A stretch of 64,000 nt of DNA from assembly GCF_001751245.1 (NCBI RefSeq), contig NZ_LJGU01000093.1:11727-75726 (forward strand). The letters are read 5' to 3'. Made by a program: the position numbers and the translations under genes. The notes under the pieces are model-generated. The model was not told where the DNA came from, did no database searches, and saw nothing but the letters and a program-made list of their open reading frames with translations. Origin of the DNA: Streptomyces oceani. GTDB taxonomy: Bacteria > Actinomycetota > Actinomycetes > Streptomycetales > Streptomycetaceae. Below, one piece after another: positions 62,694-64,000 of this stretch; positions within the stretch are counted from its first letter, which is position 1; every line of letters begins with the position of its first letter.

Positions 62694-63509
62694 TCAGCCG
62701 GCCATCCGCCGCTGTGCCTCTTCGAGACGGTCCGCGATAGAGCCGTTGATGACCTCGTCACCGATGCGCACCGCGATGCCGCCGAGGACGTCTGGGTCCA
62801 CGTCGAGATTGAGGTGCACCTGACGGCCGTACATCTGGGCCAGCAGGCTGCCGAGGCGCTGCTTCTGCTGGTCGCTCAGGGGCACCGCGGAGGTGACGAC
62901 GGCGACCGAGCGGTCCCGGCGCTCAGCGGCCAGCTTGGACAGGGCCTCCAGCCCGCCTTCCAGGCTACGTCCTCGCGGCTGGCTCACCAGACGCGTCACC
63001 AGACGCACGGTCGCCGGCCGGGCCTTTCCGCCCAGCAGCGAGCGCACCAGCTCGGCCTGTGCCGAGGAGCTGGCCGTACGGCTGGTCAGCGCGGCCCGAA
63101 GCTGCGAGGAGGAGGCGACCGTACGGCCGAACCGGAAGAGTTCGTCCTCCACGTCGTCCAGTGAACCGTCCCGCTCGGCGGCGATCAGGTCGGCCGAGTC
63201 GGTGAGTTCCTCCAGTACGTCCACCAGGTCACGCGAACGCGACCAGCGGGAACGCACCATGCCGGACACCAGGTCGGTGGCCTCGCCACCCACCTGTCCA
63301 CTCAGCAGACGGCCGGCCAGTTCCGCCTTGGCGGCCCCGTCCTGCGCCGGGTCGGTCAGGACCCGGCGCAAGGAGACCTCGCGGTCCAGCAGCTCGGTGA
63401 CGGCGGCCAGCTCGTCGGCGAGCGTGGTCGCGTTGACCGACGTGTTGTCCGTCAACGCCTCCAGGCTCTCCCGAGCGGCTGCCAGCGCCTCGCGGCTCGC
63501 GCCGTTCAT
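62694..63509 (-). CDS. atpH: ATP synthase delta subunit
   Basis: A 271-residue stator subunit, longer than the about 175-residue E. coli delta, as is typical of actinobacteria. The C-terminal domain has the family motif near VHLNLDVDPDVLGGIAVRIGDEVINGS. It overlaps atpF by four bases (ATGA) and precedes atpA by 120 bp. Unlike mycobacteria, b and delta are separate genes. Confidence 0.95.
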   Translation of the reverse strand: MNGASREALAAARESLEALTDNTSVNATTLADELAAVTELLDREVSLRRVLTDPAQDGAAKAELAGRLLSGQVGGEATDLVSGMVRSRWSRSRDLVDVLEELTDSADLIAAERDGSLDDVEDELFRFGRTVASSSQLRAALTSRTASSSAQAELVRSLLGGKARPATVRLVTRLVSQPRGRSLEGGLEALSKLAAERRDRSVAVVTSAVPLSDQQKQRLGSLLAQMYGRQVHLNLDVDPDVLGGIAVRIGDEVINGSIADRLEEAQRRMAG

Positions 63510-64000
63510 CGGGCCGCCCCGCTGGTGCCGGCCGTGGCGTCGGCCTTCTCCTCGAGCTGGTCGAGGAAGCGGTCGATCGTACGGCTCTGCCGGGCGTGGT
63601 CCTCCAGGGACTCCCCGACCAGCTTGCCGGCCAGCTCGGTCGCGAGCGTGCCGACGTCCTGCCGCAGCTGCTGGGCGGCCTGCTTGCGATCGGCCTCGAT
63701 CTGGGCGTGACCCGCGGCGATGATCTCCTCACGCTGCCGCTGGCCCTCCTCCCGCATCTCGGCGATCAGGTCCGCACCACGCTGCTCGGCCTCGCTGCGC
63801 ATCCGCGCTGCTTCGCGCCGAGCCTCAGCCAGCTGCGCCTTGTACTGGTCAAGGGTCTGCTGCGCTTCGAGCTTGGCGTCATTGGCCTGCTCGATGCCGC
63901 CCTCGATGGCCTCGCGGCGCTCGTCCAGGATCTTGTTGATGCTCGGGACGAGCTTCTTCCAGAAGACGACGAAGACAATACCGAAGGCAATGGTGCCGAT
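63506..64000 (-). CDS. atpF: ATP synthase b subunit, 5' end outside window
   Basis: The last 164 codons of atpF. The visible part begins within the membrane anchor (GTIAFGIVFVVFWKKLVPSI) and continues as a long charged helix, the peripheral stalk, to GTSGAAR. The stop overlaps the atpH start. The start codon lies beyond base 64000. Confidence 0.95.
   Translation of the reverse strand: MGTIAFGIVFVVFWKKLVPSINKILDERREAIEGGIEQANDAKLEAQQTLDQYKAQLAEARREAARMRSEAEQRGADLIAEMREEGQRQREEIIAAGHAQIEADRKQAAQQLRQDVGTLATELAGKLVGESLEDHARQSRTIDRFLDQLEEKADATAGTSGAAR

Overview
The window is a stretch of high-GC actinobacterial chromosome, almost certainly Streptomyces or a close relative. The evidence is very strong third-position GC bias, many GTG starts and ATGA/GTGA overlaps, the polar-growth cytoskeleton genes scy and filP side by side, an AbsC-like MarR regulator, a chiS-chiR-chiC chitinase block, and a gene order that, as far as I recall it, follows the S. 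coelicolor core segment from the atp operon (about SCO5367) to the pfkA/ackA/pyk region (about SCO5426), read here in reverse. I see no rRNA, tRNA, CRISPR array, prophage or intact insertion sequence. Species-level assignment cannot be made from sequence reading alone.

Layout. 1-4.2 kb: the end of a sensor kinase, a CitB-type response regulator and a three-gene sugar ABC importer. 4.3-10.6 kb: carbon overflow enzymes (pfkA, pta-ackA, pyk). 10.7-13.8 kb: a three-gene operon of surface/secreted proteins (DUF6230, DUF6114 and a long acidic protein). 14-22.4 kb: YbbN-like thioredoxin, TetR, isobutyryl-CoA mutase large subunit, DUF3817 proteins, two MarR regulators (one AbsC-like), and a membrane glycosyltransferase. 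22.5-25.4 kb: an OmpR-type two-component system whose sensor carries an Asp/Glu-rich loop, divergent from an exported Asp-Asp-Arg repeat protein. 25.5-28.3 kb: meaB, thiolase, methylmalonyl-CoA epimerase. 28.5-33.1 kb: scy, a 65-residue partial copy of filP, and filP. 33.3-37.9 kb: two paralogous ABC-2 exporters separated by the wreck of an IS200/IS605-type element. 38-46.3 kb: small zinc-motif protein, flavin oxidoreductase, NucS, an ATPase/STAS pair, 3-hydroxybutyryl-CoA dehydrogenase, TetR. 46.3-49.4 kb: drug-type ABC exporter, cobalamin adenosyltransferase, membrane protein. 49.6-53.2 kb: chiS-chiR-chiC. 53.5-57.2 kb: osmoprotectant importer. 57.6-64 kb: DUF2550 and the F1Fo ATP synthase operon (atpF continues past the right edge).

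How genes work together. Scattered parts of short-chain acyl-CoA metabolism recur: isobutyryl-CoA mutase, its likely G-protein chaperone MeaB, the cobalamin adenosyltransferase that makes its cofactor, methylmalonyl-CoA epimerase, a thiolase and 3-hydroxybutyryl-CoA dehydrogenase. Pta-AckA, pyruvate kinase and phosphofructokinase supply or drain acetyl-CoA. Scy, FilP and the FilP-like mini-protein belong to tip growth. A set of genes, half of them regulators, has a TANNNT box 6-8 nt before the start codon and no Shine-Dalgarno, so they are probably translated from leaderless mRNAs. The most unusual items are the partial tandem duplication that created a coupled mini-filP, and the acidic-sensor two-component system divergent from the DDR-repeat protein with helically phased CTTCAG repeats between them.
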